This document shows, piece by piece, positions 32,180 through 38,539 of a DNA stretch of 38,539 nt (positions are counted from its first letter, which is position 1; each line of letters begins with the position of its first letter). The stretch covers positions 84,065-122,603 of the forward strand of contig JAUYCX010000015.1 in assembly GCA_030692045.1 (NCBI GenBank), read 5' to 3'. Source of the stretch: Candidatus Omnitrophota bacterium (lineage in GTDB: Bacteria; Omnitrophota; Gorgyraeia; JAUYCX01). Below the pieces are notes generated by a model, which was not told the origin of the DNA, ran no database searches, and saw only the letters and a program-made list of their open reading frames with translations. The position numbers were made by a program, and so were the translations under genes.

Positions 32180-32303
32180 ACTCTAAACCCTAAACACTAA
32201 ATCCTAAATAAACTCAAAACTCCAAACACAAAACTCAAAACTTTAGGTTTTGTGTTTTGGACTTTGGGTTTGTTTAGAGTTTAGGGTTTTGGATTTAGGG
32301 TTT
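32180..32303. repeat. AACCCTAAA-type inverted repeat between atpA and atpB
   Basis: Copies of CTAAACCCTAAA, ACTAAATCCTAAA and CAAAACTCAAAACT on one side (32180-32252) and their inverted counterparts (GGTTTTGTGTTTTGG, GTTTAGAGTTTAGGG, GGATTTAGGG) on the other (32246-32303). The block can form a long hairpin. It resembles telomere-like sequence by chance of its unit only. Its right end supplies the last two codons and the TAA stop of atpA. Confidence 0.85.
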
Positions 32304-34040
32304 AACATTGGAATTAATTTTCTCTTCCAAGGTTTGAGTAATTTCCTTTTCCATATTTTTAAATTCTTGGCTTTGCCAAGGACTTGAATTCCAACCCTTA
32401 AAAAGCCGCCTTAATGCCTGAAAAAAGCCTAATGCATTATCTTTATTTTCCAGCTCGAATTTTTGCTCAAAAATATTTTGAAAGATAAAATTAAAAATAT
32501 ATTTCTGTCTTTCAGCAGTAGTTGCCTCATCAACTTCATCAAAGGCATTCTGCTGTAAATACACAAAATCAAAAAATTCGCCCTTTAAATAATCTATATA
32601 GTCTTGTAGGGAAGTACCCTCTTCGCCAATAACCTTCATCATTTGGGAGACATCATGGCTTTTGCGTAAAATCTCATGCCCTCTTTTTACCTGTTTTTCC
32701 TCAATAAAACTTTTGTATTTGCTCCAACTGATTAAGGGGTCAATTGCCGGATAGCGCCTAGCATCAGAGCGCTCGCGCGAAAGGCCAAGAAATGCACCCA
32801 CCACCTTTAAAGTTGCCTGCGTAACTGGTTCTTCAAAGTTTCCTCCAGCAGGACTTACAGTTCCGCCGATAGTAACTGAACCAATTGTTCCATCATTTAA
32901 CCTGACCATACCTGCGCGCTCATAAAAAGAAGCAATGCGCGATTCTAAATATGCAGGAAAAGCCTCCTCGCCGGGGATTTCCTCTAAACGCCCAGACATC
33001 TCGCGCATTGCCTGAGCCCATCTGGAAGTAGAATCTGCCAAAACTAAAACATTTAAACCCATCTGGCGATAGTATTCAGCAATTGTAACTGCAGTATAAA
33101 CCCCGGATTCCCTGGCTGCAACCGGCATGGAACTTGTGTTACACATAATCACTGTGCGCTCACTTAAGGGTCTGTTTGTGAGCGGGTCAATTAAATGGGG
33201 AAAGGTTTTAAGAGTCTCTACAGCTTCACCTGCGCGCTCACCACAGGCGGCAATCACCACGATATCTGCCTCGGCATGACGGCTGGTTAATTGCTGGAGC
33301 ACGGTTTTTCCAGCTCCAAATGGGCCAGGAATACAAAAAGTTGCGCCTTTGGCAACCGGAAATAGAGAATCAATCAAGCGCATTTTGGTAACTAACGACT
33401 CTTGGGGCTTTAATTTCTCTTGATATGCCTGAATAGGAAACTTTACTGGCCAGGTTTGTTTTAAAAAACAATCCTGAGTTTTTCCTTGATTATCTTTTAA
33501 TTTGGCAACTGGTTGTTTTAAATTATATTTTCCTAAGCTGGCAATATTAACCACCTCGAAACTCCCAGAAAAACCAAAGGGAACCATAATATAATGCTTG
33601 AATATCTTTTCAGGAACAAAACCTAATTTATCACCGGCACGAACCTTATCTCCTATTTTTGCTATTGGGTTAAAATCCCATTCGCTTTCTGAAGAAAGCG
33701 CCTCGATATAAACTCCGCGCTTTAAAAAGAATCCGCACTGCTTAGCCAAATCCGGCAGGGGATTTTGTAATCCATCGTAAATCTGGCCCAAAAGGCCGGG
33801 CCCCAGTTCCACAGAAAGAAGTTCGCCGCTAAATTCAACTTCTTCTCCCACTTGTAAGCCAGATGTGTTTTCAAATACCTGCATTTCTGCCTGTTTTCCT
33901 CTTATTCGGATAACCTCTGCCTTAAGCTGCTCTTTGCCATGGATAACAAAGGCAACTTCATTTTGGATAACAAAAGAATCTATTTCCACTGCCACCATAT
34001 TTCCGATAATCTTGGTAATTCTGCCTTTTCTTAGGGGCAT
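32295..34040 (-). CDS. atpA: V-type ATPase catalytic subunit A
   Basis: 581 residues from ATG 34040 (PLRKGRITKIIGN follows), with GGAG eight bases ahead; reading can extend to 34103 but that stretch translates the repeat 34069-34205 and is not genuine. Features: N-terminal beta barrel, the A-subunit non-homologous insert (about 110-200), Walker A GPFGAGKT with Lys245, ADSTSRWAQAMREMSGRLEEIPGEEAFPAYL, and the C-terminal helical region. It hydrolyses or makes ATP in the A3B3 head. The final residues VKP and the stop lie in the AACCCTAAA-type repeat. Confidence 0.95.
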   Translation of the reverse strand: MPLRKGRITKIIGNMVAVEIDSFVIQNEVAFVIHGKEQLKAEVIRIRGKQAEMQVFENTSGLQVGEEVEFSGELLSVELGPGLLGQIYDGLQNPLPDLAKQCGFFLKRGVYIEALSSESEWDFNPIAKIGDKVRAGDKLGFVPEKIFKHYIMVPFGFSGSFEVVNIASLGKYNLKQPVAKLKDNQGKTQDCFLKQTWPVKFPIQAYQEKLKPQESLVTKMRLIDSLFPVAKGATFCIPGPFGAGKTVLQQLTSRHAEADIVVIAACGERAGEAVETLKTFPHLIDPLTNRPLSERTVIMCNTSSMPVAARESGVYTAVTIAEYYRQMGLNVLVLADSTSRWAQAMREMSGRLEEIPGEEAFPAYLESRIASFYERAGMVRLNDGTIGSVTIGGTVSPAGGNFEEPVTQATLKVVGAFLGLSRERSDARRYPAIDPLISWSKYKSFIEEKQVKRGHEILRKSHDVSQMMKVIGEEGTSLQDYIDYLKGEFFDFVYLQQNAFDEVDEATTAERQKYIFNFIFQNIFEQKFELENKDNALGFFQALRRLFKGWNSSPWQSQEFKNMEKEITQTLEEKINSNVKP

Positions 34041-34068
34041 ATTAATTTCTCCATCTAAGCGATGATTT

Positions 34069-34205
34069 AAAATTCGAAATCCGAATATCGAAATCCGAAA
34101 CAATGTTCAAATTTTCTAAATCCGAATGTCCAAAACTAATGTTTTGGTCATTTGAAAATTCGAATTTCGGATTTGTTTCGAATTTCGTGCTTCGAAATTC
34201 GGATT
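34069..34205. repeat. AATTCGAAATCCGAAT-type inverted repeat
   Basis: Multiple copies of TCGAAATCCGAA and AAATCCGAAT (34073-34124) and inverted counterparts (AATTCGAATTTCGGATTT, CGAAATTCGGATTT, 34163-34205) flank a CAAAACTAATGTTTTGG centre. It can form a long hairpin. Its right end coincides with the stop codon of the DUF2764 gene. Confidence 0.85.
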
Positions 34206-34729
34206 TAACTCAATGTTTCTTCTAAAACTTTATTTTTATCAGCCGAATTAACCCTCTCCCAGCGCTCTAAGATTAACAATTTCAAGGCATAGATGATTAA
34301 AAAATCCAAATCAAAATAATGGCCAAAACAAAAACCATCCAAGGCACGCCATCTCTCCTGATCTAACATTTTTTCTGCTTCCAGAATTGAAGGATTTCTG
34401 CAGGCATTGATAGCAAGATGTAAAATCGAGGAATCCAGAAATTTATCTTGCCGTAAATATTTTGTGGCATCAAGATGTTTAAGACTGGCGCGTATTTTTA
34501 CTAACTCATTTCTTAATTGAGTATCAAAATCATGCCAATTTTTTAGAGTTGGCTGAATATTTTGCCTGGGATAATCGCCTGAAATGGAAACTTTTCTTAA
34601 AATCTGGATATCGCTTTCTGGAATAAGCCTCTGGCAATAATCCAGAAATCCCTGGAAAGAAAATGCAGGCTTGCCTCCAAATTGCAGCGAGGGTAAACTG
34701 GAGATTAAATAAGTGTAAAAATAAGCCAT
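34205..34729 (-). CDS. DUF2764 V-ATPase-associated subunit (C-like position)
   Basis: 174 residues, normal for DUF2764. The opening YFYTYLISSLPSLQFGGKP..SFQGFLDYC is the family signature (Y-L-SSLP-L-FG-KP, then F..C). In Chlamydiae, spirochaetes and Bacteroidetes this gene sits between subunits E and A, where other V-ATPases have subunit C, and is taken to replace C in the peripheral connection. The order here (E, DUF2764, A) is the same. It begins one base after the atpE stop, and its stop adjoins the 34069-34205 repeat. Confidence 0.85.
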   Translation of the reverse strand: MAYFYTYLISSLPSLQFGGKPAFSFQGFLDYCQRLIPESDIQILRKVSISGDYPRQNIQPTLKNWHDFDTQLRNELVKIRASLKHLDATKYLRQDKFLDSSILHLAINACRNPSILEAEKMLDQERWRALDGFCFGHYFDLDFLIIYALKLLILERWERVNSADKNKVLEETLS

Positions 34730-34730
34730 T

Positions 34731-35330
34731 CTATTCCTTTAAAAGTTTTGCCAAATCTGGTCTTATGTATTGACCAATATATTCTGCCAAAGCTTTGCCA
34801 GTAAAATCAAAACAGGACTTTCCTGCGTCGAAGCTGATAAGAAAGCCAGCGCTAATATCCTCTGATGGTTGAAGGGTAATGCCTTTTTTGAGCTCTTCTT
34901 TTAGTTCGCTTAAAAACCCCTCGCCTATTTTCTCAAAATCATCCTTGCTTAGCGAAATGATAATATTACTTTTGTTATGTTTGGCGGTTTCATTAATTAG
35001 CGAATGTAAAATTTTGGCTAATGCTTCGGGATTAAGCGCCTCACGAATAGATAAAACCATAATTTTGTCTAAACAGCCATTAATTTCTTTTCTTAAATTA
35101 ATCAGCAAATCCCTGCCTGCCTGGGTAAGGCAGGTTTTGGAAGCCTGTTCTAATTTTTCGACTTTTTCCTTTGCCTGTTCCAGAATTTTTTCTGCCTCAT
35201 TTCTTGCCTGCACAATAATTTGCTCTGCCTGCTGTTTTGATTTGGCTTCTATTTGTCCAGCCTTCTCCTCTGCTTGCTTTACGCCTTCTTGTTGTATCTT
35301 CTCAATCAATTCCTTAATTTCCTCAGACAT
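34731..35330 (-). CDS. atpE: V-type ATPase subunit E (peripheral stalk)
   Basis: 199 residues. A long charged N-terminal helix (about 5-75, with repeated KQAEEKAGQIEAKSKQQAEQ-like sequence) followed by a globular C-terminal domain, as in E subunits. AGGAG lies six bases before the ATG at 35330. The start lies within the end of pyrF (eight-base overlap), so the ATPase operon is translationally coupled to pyrF. The segment TCLTQAGR is encoded by a short palindrome (CCTGCC at 35116-35121, GGCAGG at 35129-35134) that looks like a repeat insertion. Confidence 0.85.
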   Translation of the reverse strand: MSEEIKELIEKIQQEGVKQAEEKAGQIEAKSKQQAEQIIVQARNEAEKILEQAKEKVEKLEQASKTCLTQAGRDLLINLRKEINGCLDKIMVLSIREALNPEALAKILHSLINETAKHNKSNIIISLSKDDFEKIGEGFLSELKEELKKGITLQPSEDISAGFLISFDAGKSCFDFTGKALAEYIGQYIRPDLAKLLKE

Positions 35331-35997
35331 TAGAGTCTCCTATAATTCTTTTCGTGATTAATAAAGGGTCTTTTGCTTCTAAAATTGGGCGGCCAACAAC
35401 TAAATAATTACTGCCTGCCTTAACTGCCTCGCTTACTGTGGCAGTTCTTTTTTGGTCATTAATAGCGAAATTTTGAGGTCTAATTCCCGGTGTCACAATA
35501 ATAAATTTCTTTTTAATTTCTTTGCTTAATAAAACAGCTTCTCTGGCTGAGCAAACTACGCCATCCAAGCCGGAATTTAAGCCAATTTTAGCCATTTTTA
35601 GCACTCGGCTAAAATTGGCTTCTTTACTAGTTAAAACAGTTACACCAATTAATAAAGGCCTTCTTTTATTAAGACGACGGGCTTGGCTTTTGGCTGAGCT
35701 TACAGCAGCTTTAAGCATTTCTTCGCCGCCAGCAATGTGCAGTGTAAGCATCTTAACATTAAATTGCACTGCCCAACGCACAGCATTAGCCACAGTATTA
35801 GGTATATCAAAAAACTTTAAATCAAATAAAACCTCAGCGCCCTTTTTGTGAATAATCTTAATTATCTCTGGTCCGCAGGCGGTAAAAAGCTGAATGCCCA
35901 CTTTAAAGATTTTTATCTTAGGAAAAAGCAAATTTATAAAATACCTTGATTTTTTTAAGCTGTCAACATCTAAGGCAAGAATTATTTCTGGCTTCAA
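35323..35997 (-). CDS. pyrF: Orotidine 5'-phosphate decarboxylase
   Basis: 224 residues, normal for the short bacterial form. LALDVDSL at the N terminus and FDLKFFDIPNTV (the catalytic Asp-x-Lys-x-x-Asp tetrad part) are the defining motifs; the C-terminal VTPGIRP and VGRPI are phosphate-binding segments of the TIM barrel. It makes UMP from OMP in the last step of pyrimidine synthesis. It overlaps pyrD by four bases (ATGA) and atpE by eight, so pyrimidine and ATPase genes share one transcript. Confidence 0.92.
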   Translation of the reverse strand: MKPEIILALDVDSLKKSRYFINLLFPKIKIFKVGIQLFTACGPEIIKIIHKKGAEVLFDLKFFDIPNTVANAVRWAVQFNVKMLTLHIAGGEEMLKAAVSSAKSQARRLNKRRPLLIGVTVLTSKEANFSRVLKMAKIGLNSGLDGVVCSAREAVLLSKEIKKKFIIVTPGIRPQNFAINDQKRTATVSEAVKAGSNYLVVGRPILEAKDPLLITKRIIGDSNV

Positions 35998-36926
35998 ATT
36001 TTAAGGCTCCCCATAATTTCTTTAATGCTTTTGATTTTATTTTGAATTAAATATCGCTTTATGCCAGAGATTATTTCAATTGTAATCTTGGGATTTATAA
36101 AATTTGCCGTTCCAATACTTATGGCAGTTGCGCCGGCAATAAAAAACTCCAAGGCAGATGAGGTATCTATTATACCACCCATTGCGATAATGGGAATTCT
36201 AATTTTTTGATAAACCTGCCAAACCATTCTTAAGGCAATTGGCCTAATTGCTGGACCGCTTAAACCGCCGGTAATTGCTGCGATTTTAGGTTTTCTGGTG
36301 TTTATATCTACGCTCATACCAGTTAAAGTGTTAATTAAAGAAACCGCATTGCTTCCGGCTTTTTCTGCAGCAATAGCGATTTCAGTAATATCGGTTACAT
36401 TGGGAGAAAGTTTAGTGATAAGAGTTTTTGTGGTAACTTTGCGCACTGATTTTACAACTTCGTAGGTAGCTTTTGAATCCTGAGAAATTAACTTCTGTCT
36501 TCTGTCTTCTATTTTCTGTCCCCTGACATTAGGGCAGGAAATATTTAATTCTATTGCAGAGATTTCTTTTATTTTATCTAATTTTTTGGCCAATATTACA
36601 AATTCATCTGGATTTTTTTCTGAGGAAATACTGACAATTATAGGAGTGCCAATTTTCTTTAAAAAAGGCAGCTTTTCTTTTAAAAAACCCTCTATGCCAG
36701 GATTTTCTAAGCCAATAGAGTTAAGCATACCTGCGGGAGTTTCACAGGTGCGGGGCGCAGGATTACCTTGACCAGGCTTTAAAGTTATGGTTTTAGTAAC
36801 AATTGCGCCTAAATTTTTTAAATCTATAAAATCTTTAAATTCCTGCGCATAGCCAAATGTGCCTGAGGCAGCCATTACTGGGTTTTTTAATTTGAGCTTG
36901 CCGATTTTAACTTTTAGATTTGGCAT
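35994..36926 (-). CDS. pyrD: Dihydroorotate dehydrogenase, catalytic subunit (class 1B type)
   Basis: 310 residues. PVMAASGTFGYAQEF at the N terminus, ENPGIEGF, and ELNISCPNVRG with the catalytic Cys (class 1; class 2 has Ser) are present, followed by ITKLSPNV and GGLSGPAIRP. Class 1B enzymes use NAD through a PyrK partner, which is not in this window. After SCPNVRG the loop contains IEDRRQKLI, about six residues longer than usual, encoded by a GAAGACAGAAGACAG-type tract (36492-36520), which looks like an in-frame repeat insertion close to the active-site loop. Overlaps pyrF by four bases. Confidence 0.9.
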   Translation of the reverse strand: MPNLKVKIGKLKLKNPVMAASGTFGYAQEFKDFIDLKNLGAIVTKTITLKPGQGNPAPRTCETPAGMLNSIGLENPGIEGFLKEKLPFLKKIGTPIIVSISSEKNPDEFVILAKKLDKIKEISAIELNISCPNVRGQKIEDRRQKLISQDSKATYEVVKSVRKVTTKTLITKLSPNVTDITEIAIAAEKAGSNAVSLINTLTGMSVDINTRKPKIAAITGGLSGPAIRPIALRMVWQVYQKIRIPIIAMGGIIDTSSALEFFIAGATAISIGTANFINPKITIEIISGIKRYLIQNKIKSIKEIMGSLKI

Positions 36927-36941
36927 CTTTCTAAATTCCCC

Positions 36942-37958
36942 TTACCAAACATAAGCTAACCGTTCATCTAACAGTTCTTGATTTAAATATCGTCCTTGGC
37001 TGGCGACTCTTCCCAAGTCAATTTCGTTAGGCAGATAAAAAATATCTGCTAAATAGCGGTCGTATTTGTCAAATGAGTCTTTGTAAGTTTTTATTACAAT
37101 AAAATCGCAATTTTTTAAACGCGCCTCGACAAATTTCTTGGCTTTCATTCCTTCAGGTGTGTCAATCTCAGGGCAATCTATTCCCCTTAGTCTTAATTTC
37201 TGCTGGATAAATAATCCCCAGCCTAAATCAATGAGGACTGTTAGGGTATCTCCATCAATTATCTTTTCTATTTCTGCCTTGTAGGTAAAAATCTCTTCTT
37301 TCTTGGCGCTTACCTTTATGAAGGAATTATTATTTGAAGCTTGAAGACAATCTCCTTTTGCCAACTTTAAATTTTCTAATTCTTTGAGATTCTTGCGGAT
37401 TCTAAAACCTAAATCTAAAAGAAGGATTGAATTTAAATCCTCGCTTTCCACAATCCCATAAGTAAAAAGCTTGCCGCGGGTGAATTTCAGCTGCGGGATG
37501 GGTTTTTTGTCATCTTTTTGCGCCTTAAGCGCGCGCTTTGTATTTAAATATTCTTGAAGTGTATCGGCATTCCAGCCCTTCTGAATGATTTGCGCTTCCA
37601 GTTTCTTTCTCTCGTCTTTGTCTTTTACCGTAATGAGTTTACGATAATGGGTCCAGCTCAATTGTGGGCGTCCGCCCACAATTGGATAGGCCAGGTAAAA
37701 CTTCACCGCGCGATGCAGCGTGGATTTTTCTCTGCTGAGGTCTTCCGCAAGCAAATCATAAATATACTTGCCGTAATCTGCCCTGTCTTTATTCTCCAGA
37801 ATATGTTTATGGATATATTCTCCTATCTTCCAATAACATTTAGCGCAGAGTCGTCTGAAAAGCGTCTCCAGTGTTGAAAACTCGGCGTTTATTTTCTTGA
37901 CCAGCTCGGCGTAGCCTTTACCCGTAGTGAATTTCAGCGCTTTGGTTTTCTTTAGCAT
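36942..37958 (-). CDS. DUF1016 N-terminal domain fused to a thermonuclease (SNase) domain
   Basis: 338 residues. Residues about 20-135 match the N-terminal DUF1016/YhcG helical domain (TLFRRLCAKCYWKIGEYI, then DYGKYIYDLLAEDLS and LSWTHYRKLI), which in YhcG proteins binds DNA. Residues about 225-338 are a staphylococcal-nuclease fold: IIDGDTLTVLI, KLRLRGIDCPEIDTPEG with the catalytic Arg and Glu, and YDRYLADIF with the second Arg. So it is probably an active DNA nuclease with a DNA-binding domain. IVGGRPQL is encoded by a perfect 11-bp palindrome (37660-37683). It lies 15 bases upstream of pyrD, at the border of the mobile-element end. Confidence 0.85.
   Translation of the reverse strand: MLKKTKALKFTTGKGYAELVKKINAEFSTLETLFRRLCAKCYWKIGEYIHKHILENKDRADYGKYIYDLLAEDLSREKSTLHRAVKFYLAYPIVGGRPQLSWTHYRKLITVKDKDERKKLEAQIIQKGWNADTLQEYLNTKRALKAQKDDKKPIPQLKFTRGKLFTYGIVESEDLNSILLLDLGFRIRKNLKELENLKLAKGDCLQASNNNSFIKVSAKKEEIFTYKAEIEKIIDGDTLTVLIDLGWGLFIQQKLRLRGIDCPEIDTPEGMKAKKFVEARLKNCDFIVIKTYKDSFDKYDRYLADIFYLPNEIDLGRVASQGRYLNQELLDERLAYVW
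37660..37683. repeat. 11-bp perfect palindrome inside the DUF1016-SNase gene
   Basis: AATTGTGGGCG (37660-37670) and CGCCCACAATT (37673-37683) with a two-base loop. It is read in frame and separates KFYLAYP from SWTHYRKL, which are close together in typical DUF1016 sequences. Confidence 0.75.
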
Positions 37959-37977
37959 AAATTAGGGATATTTGTCT

Positions 37978-38322
37978 CTAGAATCGAGCCTTTTCTTTTG
38001 TTTTATGAACTGTCTTTCCAAGTTCTGGTAATAAAAACGTAAGGCTTAAGTATCTATTTAGTTTATTGATAAGCCTTAGTAATCTTTTCTTGTCTGGCTC
38101 TTTATTCAGAAACCAAACCATATCAGTCAGGCACTCCAAAAATCCCGTCAATTGCTTAAATGAGAACTTAAGCCGATATCGACTCTTCTCTACTTGAGCT
38201 CTCTTAAGAAACACCTCTTGCTCAAGTTCCAAGAGTAACGCGGCTCTTAGTAATCTAAACTCATTTTTACTGACTAAAAAAGAAATCTCGTTATTCCTCT
38301 GCGACTTTCCCAATTCTTTCAT
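37978..38322 (-). CDS. Unknown helical protein
   Basis: 114 residues. Predicted to be all-helical and basic (many Lys, Arg, Leu), with no signal peptide and no membrane helix strong enough to call. KNEFRLLRAALLLELEQEVFLKR is an amphipathic helix, followed by another around KQLTGFLECLTDMVWFL and a third in KKRLLRLINKLNRYLSL. No family was recognised. It lies 19 bases ahead of the DUF1016-SNase gene in the same direction, so the two may work together; an AT-rich region (38323-38400) precedes it and may hold the promoter. Confidence 0.55.
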   Translation of the reverse strand: MKELGKSQRNNEISFLVSKNEFRLLRAALLLELEQEVFLKRAQVEKSRYRLKFSFKQLTGFLECLTDMVWFLNKEPDKKRLLRLINKLNRYLSLTFLLPELGKTVHKTKEKARF

Positions 38323-38400
38323 ACTATATAGTTCTTATCTTAAATAAATTAATAATTTATTCATAACTTATTCTATTTAAAAGACTTTCTCAGAAACGAG

Positions 38401-38539
38401 GTAGATTCAAGCTCCTATTGCAACAATTCAGCGAATTTTTCATGAGGCGTATACCAGTTTAATGATTTACGCGGGCGGTCATTTAATTCGTCCTGAACAT
38501 CCTTTAATTTTTCTTTATCGATCTTTGAAAAGTCTGTGT
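38401..38539 (-). mobile_element. IS30-family insertion sequence, right end (truncated by window)
   Basis: The end GTAGATTCAAGCTCCTATTG resembles the IS30 terminal repeat (which begins TGTAGATTCAA), and the adjoining frame encodes the C terminus of an IS30-type transposase. The element continues past the window edge, so its length and other end cannot be seen. Confidence 0.7.
38415..38539 (-). CDS. IS30-family transposase, C-terminal fragment
   Basis: Only the last 41 residues are in the window, ending at the TAG at 38415-38417. The sequence includes LNDRPRKSLNWYTPHEKF, the RPRK.L.W.TP.E.F signature that closes the DDE domain of IS30-family transposases. The frame is open to the window edge, and the rest of the gene is beyond it. 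The gene lies inside an element end at about 38401. Confidence 0.85.
   Translation of the reverse strand, partial: TDFSKIDKEKLKDVQDELNDRPRKSLNWYTPHEKFAELLQ

Noticed and set aside
32180-32303. Telomere-like AACCCTAAA repeats
   Set aside because: Irregular, inverted and internal to an operon, so not a chromosome end.
34041-34103. N-terminal extension of atpA
   Set aside because: The extra 21 codons translate the AATTCGAAATCCGAAT-type repeat; the family start and ribosome site are at 34040.

Overview
The window (about 38.5 kb, AT-rich) comes from a Gram-negative bacterium. Two + strand pilin-like genes open it; every other recognisable gene lies on the - strand. A V-type ATPase operon of the Chlamydia/Treponema/Bacteroidetes layout (E, DUF2764, A, B, D, I, K), an outer-membrane barrel fused to a peptidase, lipoproteins, PilX-like proteins and abundant palindromic intergenic repeats would fit an uncultured lineage of the PVC group such as Omnitrophota. 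That placement is inference; no rRNA is present.

Layout. 2-3371 (+): two tandem paralogous pilin-like surface proteins, the first cut by the window edge. 3368-5519 (-): SemiSWEET-like protein, nitroreductase, PfkB sugar kinase, YjbQ. 5679-11942 (-): TPR protein, M48 membrane protease, PilZ/coiled-coil/helical-toroid protein and an M1 peptidase with a BamA-like barrel, packed as one operon. 12088-16391 (-): Lrp regulator, aminotransferase, DUF1805, lipoprotein transglutaminase, with overlapping ends. 16660-19729 (-): PabC-like, PabB and an exonuclease-WYL fusion (folate precursor plus DNA metabolism). 20117-21957 (-): DUF2156 protein, YkgJ-like cysteine-cluster protein, stand-alone tRNA-binding domain. 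22082-25915 (-): Spy-like protein, a charged repeat protein, a membrane-anchored trypsin-like protease and an SGNH hydrolase. 26148-26371 (-): tRNA-Asp and tRNA-Val. 26478-36926 (-): pyrD, pyrF and the V-ATPase genes, interrupted between atpB and atpD by a two-gene cassette (57-aa protein plus DUF3800). 36942-38539 (-): DUF1016-nuclease fusion, an unknown protein, and the tail of an IS30-family transposase.

The most unusual content lies between the genes. Two elements (16411-16624 and 28732-28958) share one architecture of three stems joined by identical short linkers, although the stem sequences differ and have changed in compensating pairs. Nearly every gap in the V-ATPase operon holds a different inverted-repeat sequence, and several supply the stop codon or last residues of the gene before them. 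The DUF3800 cassette has its own strong promoter and a hairpin that would hide its ribosome-binding site only in read-through transcripts. An orphan second copy of the atpD start lies just upstream of atpD, next to a palindrome.
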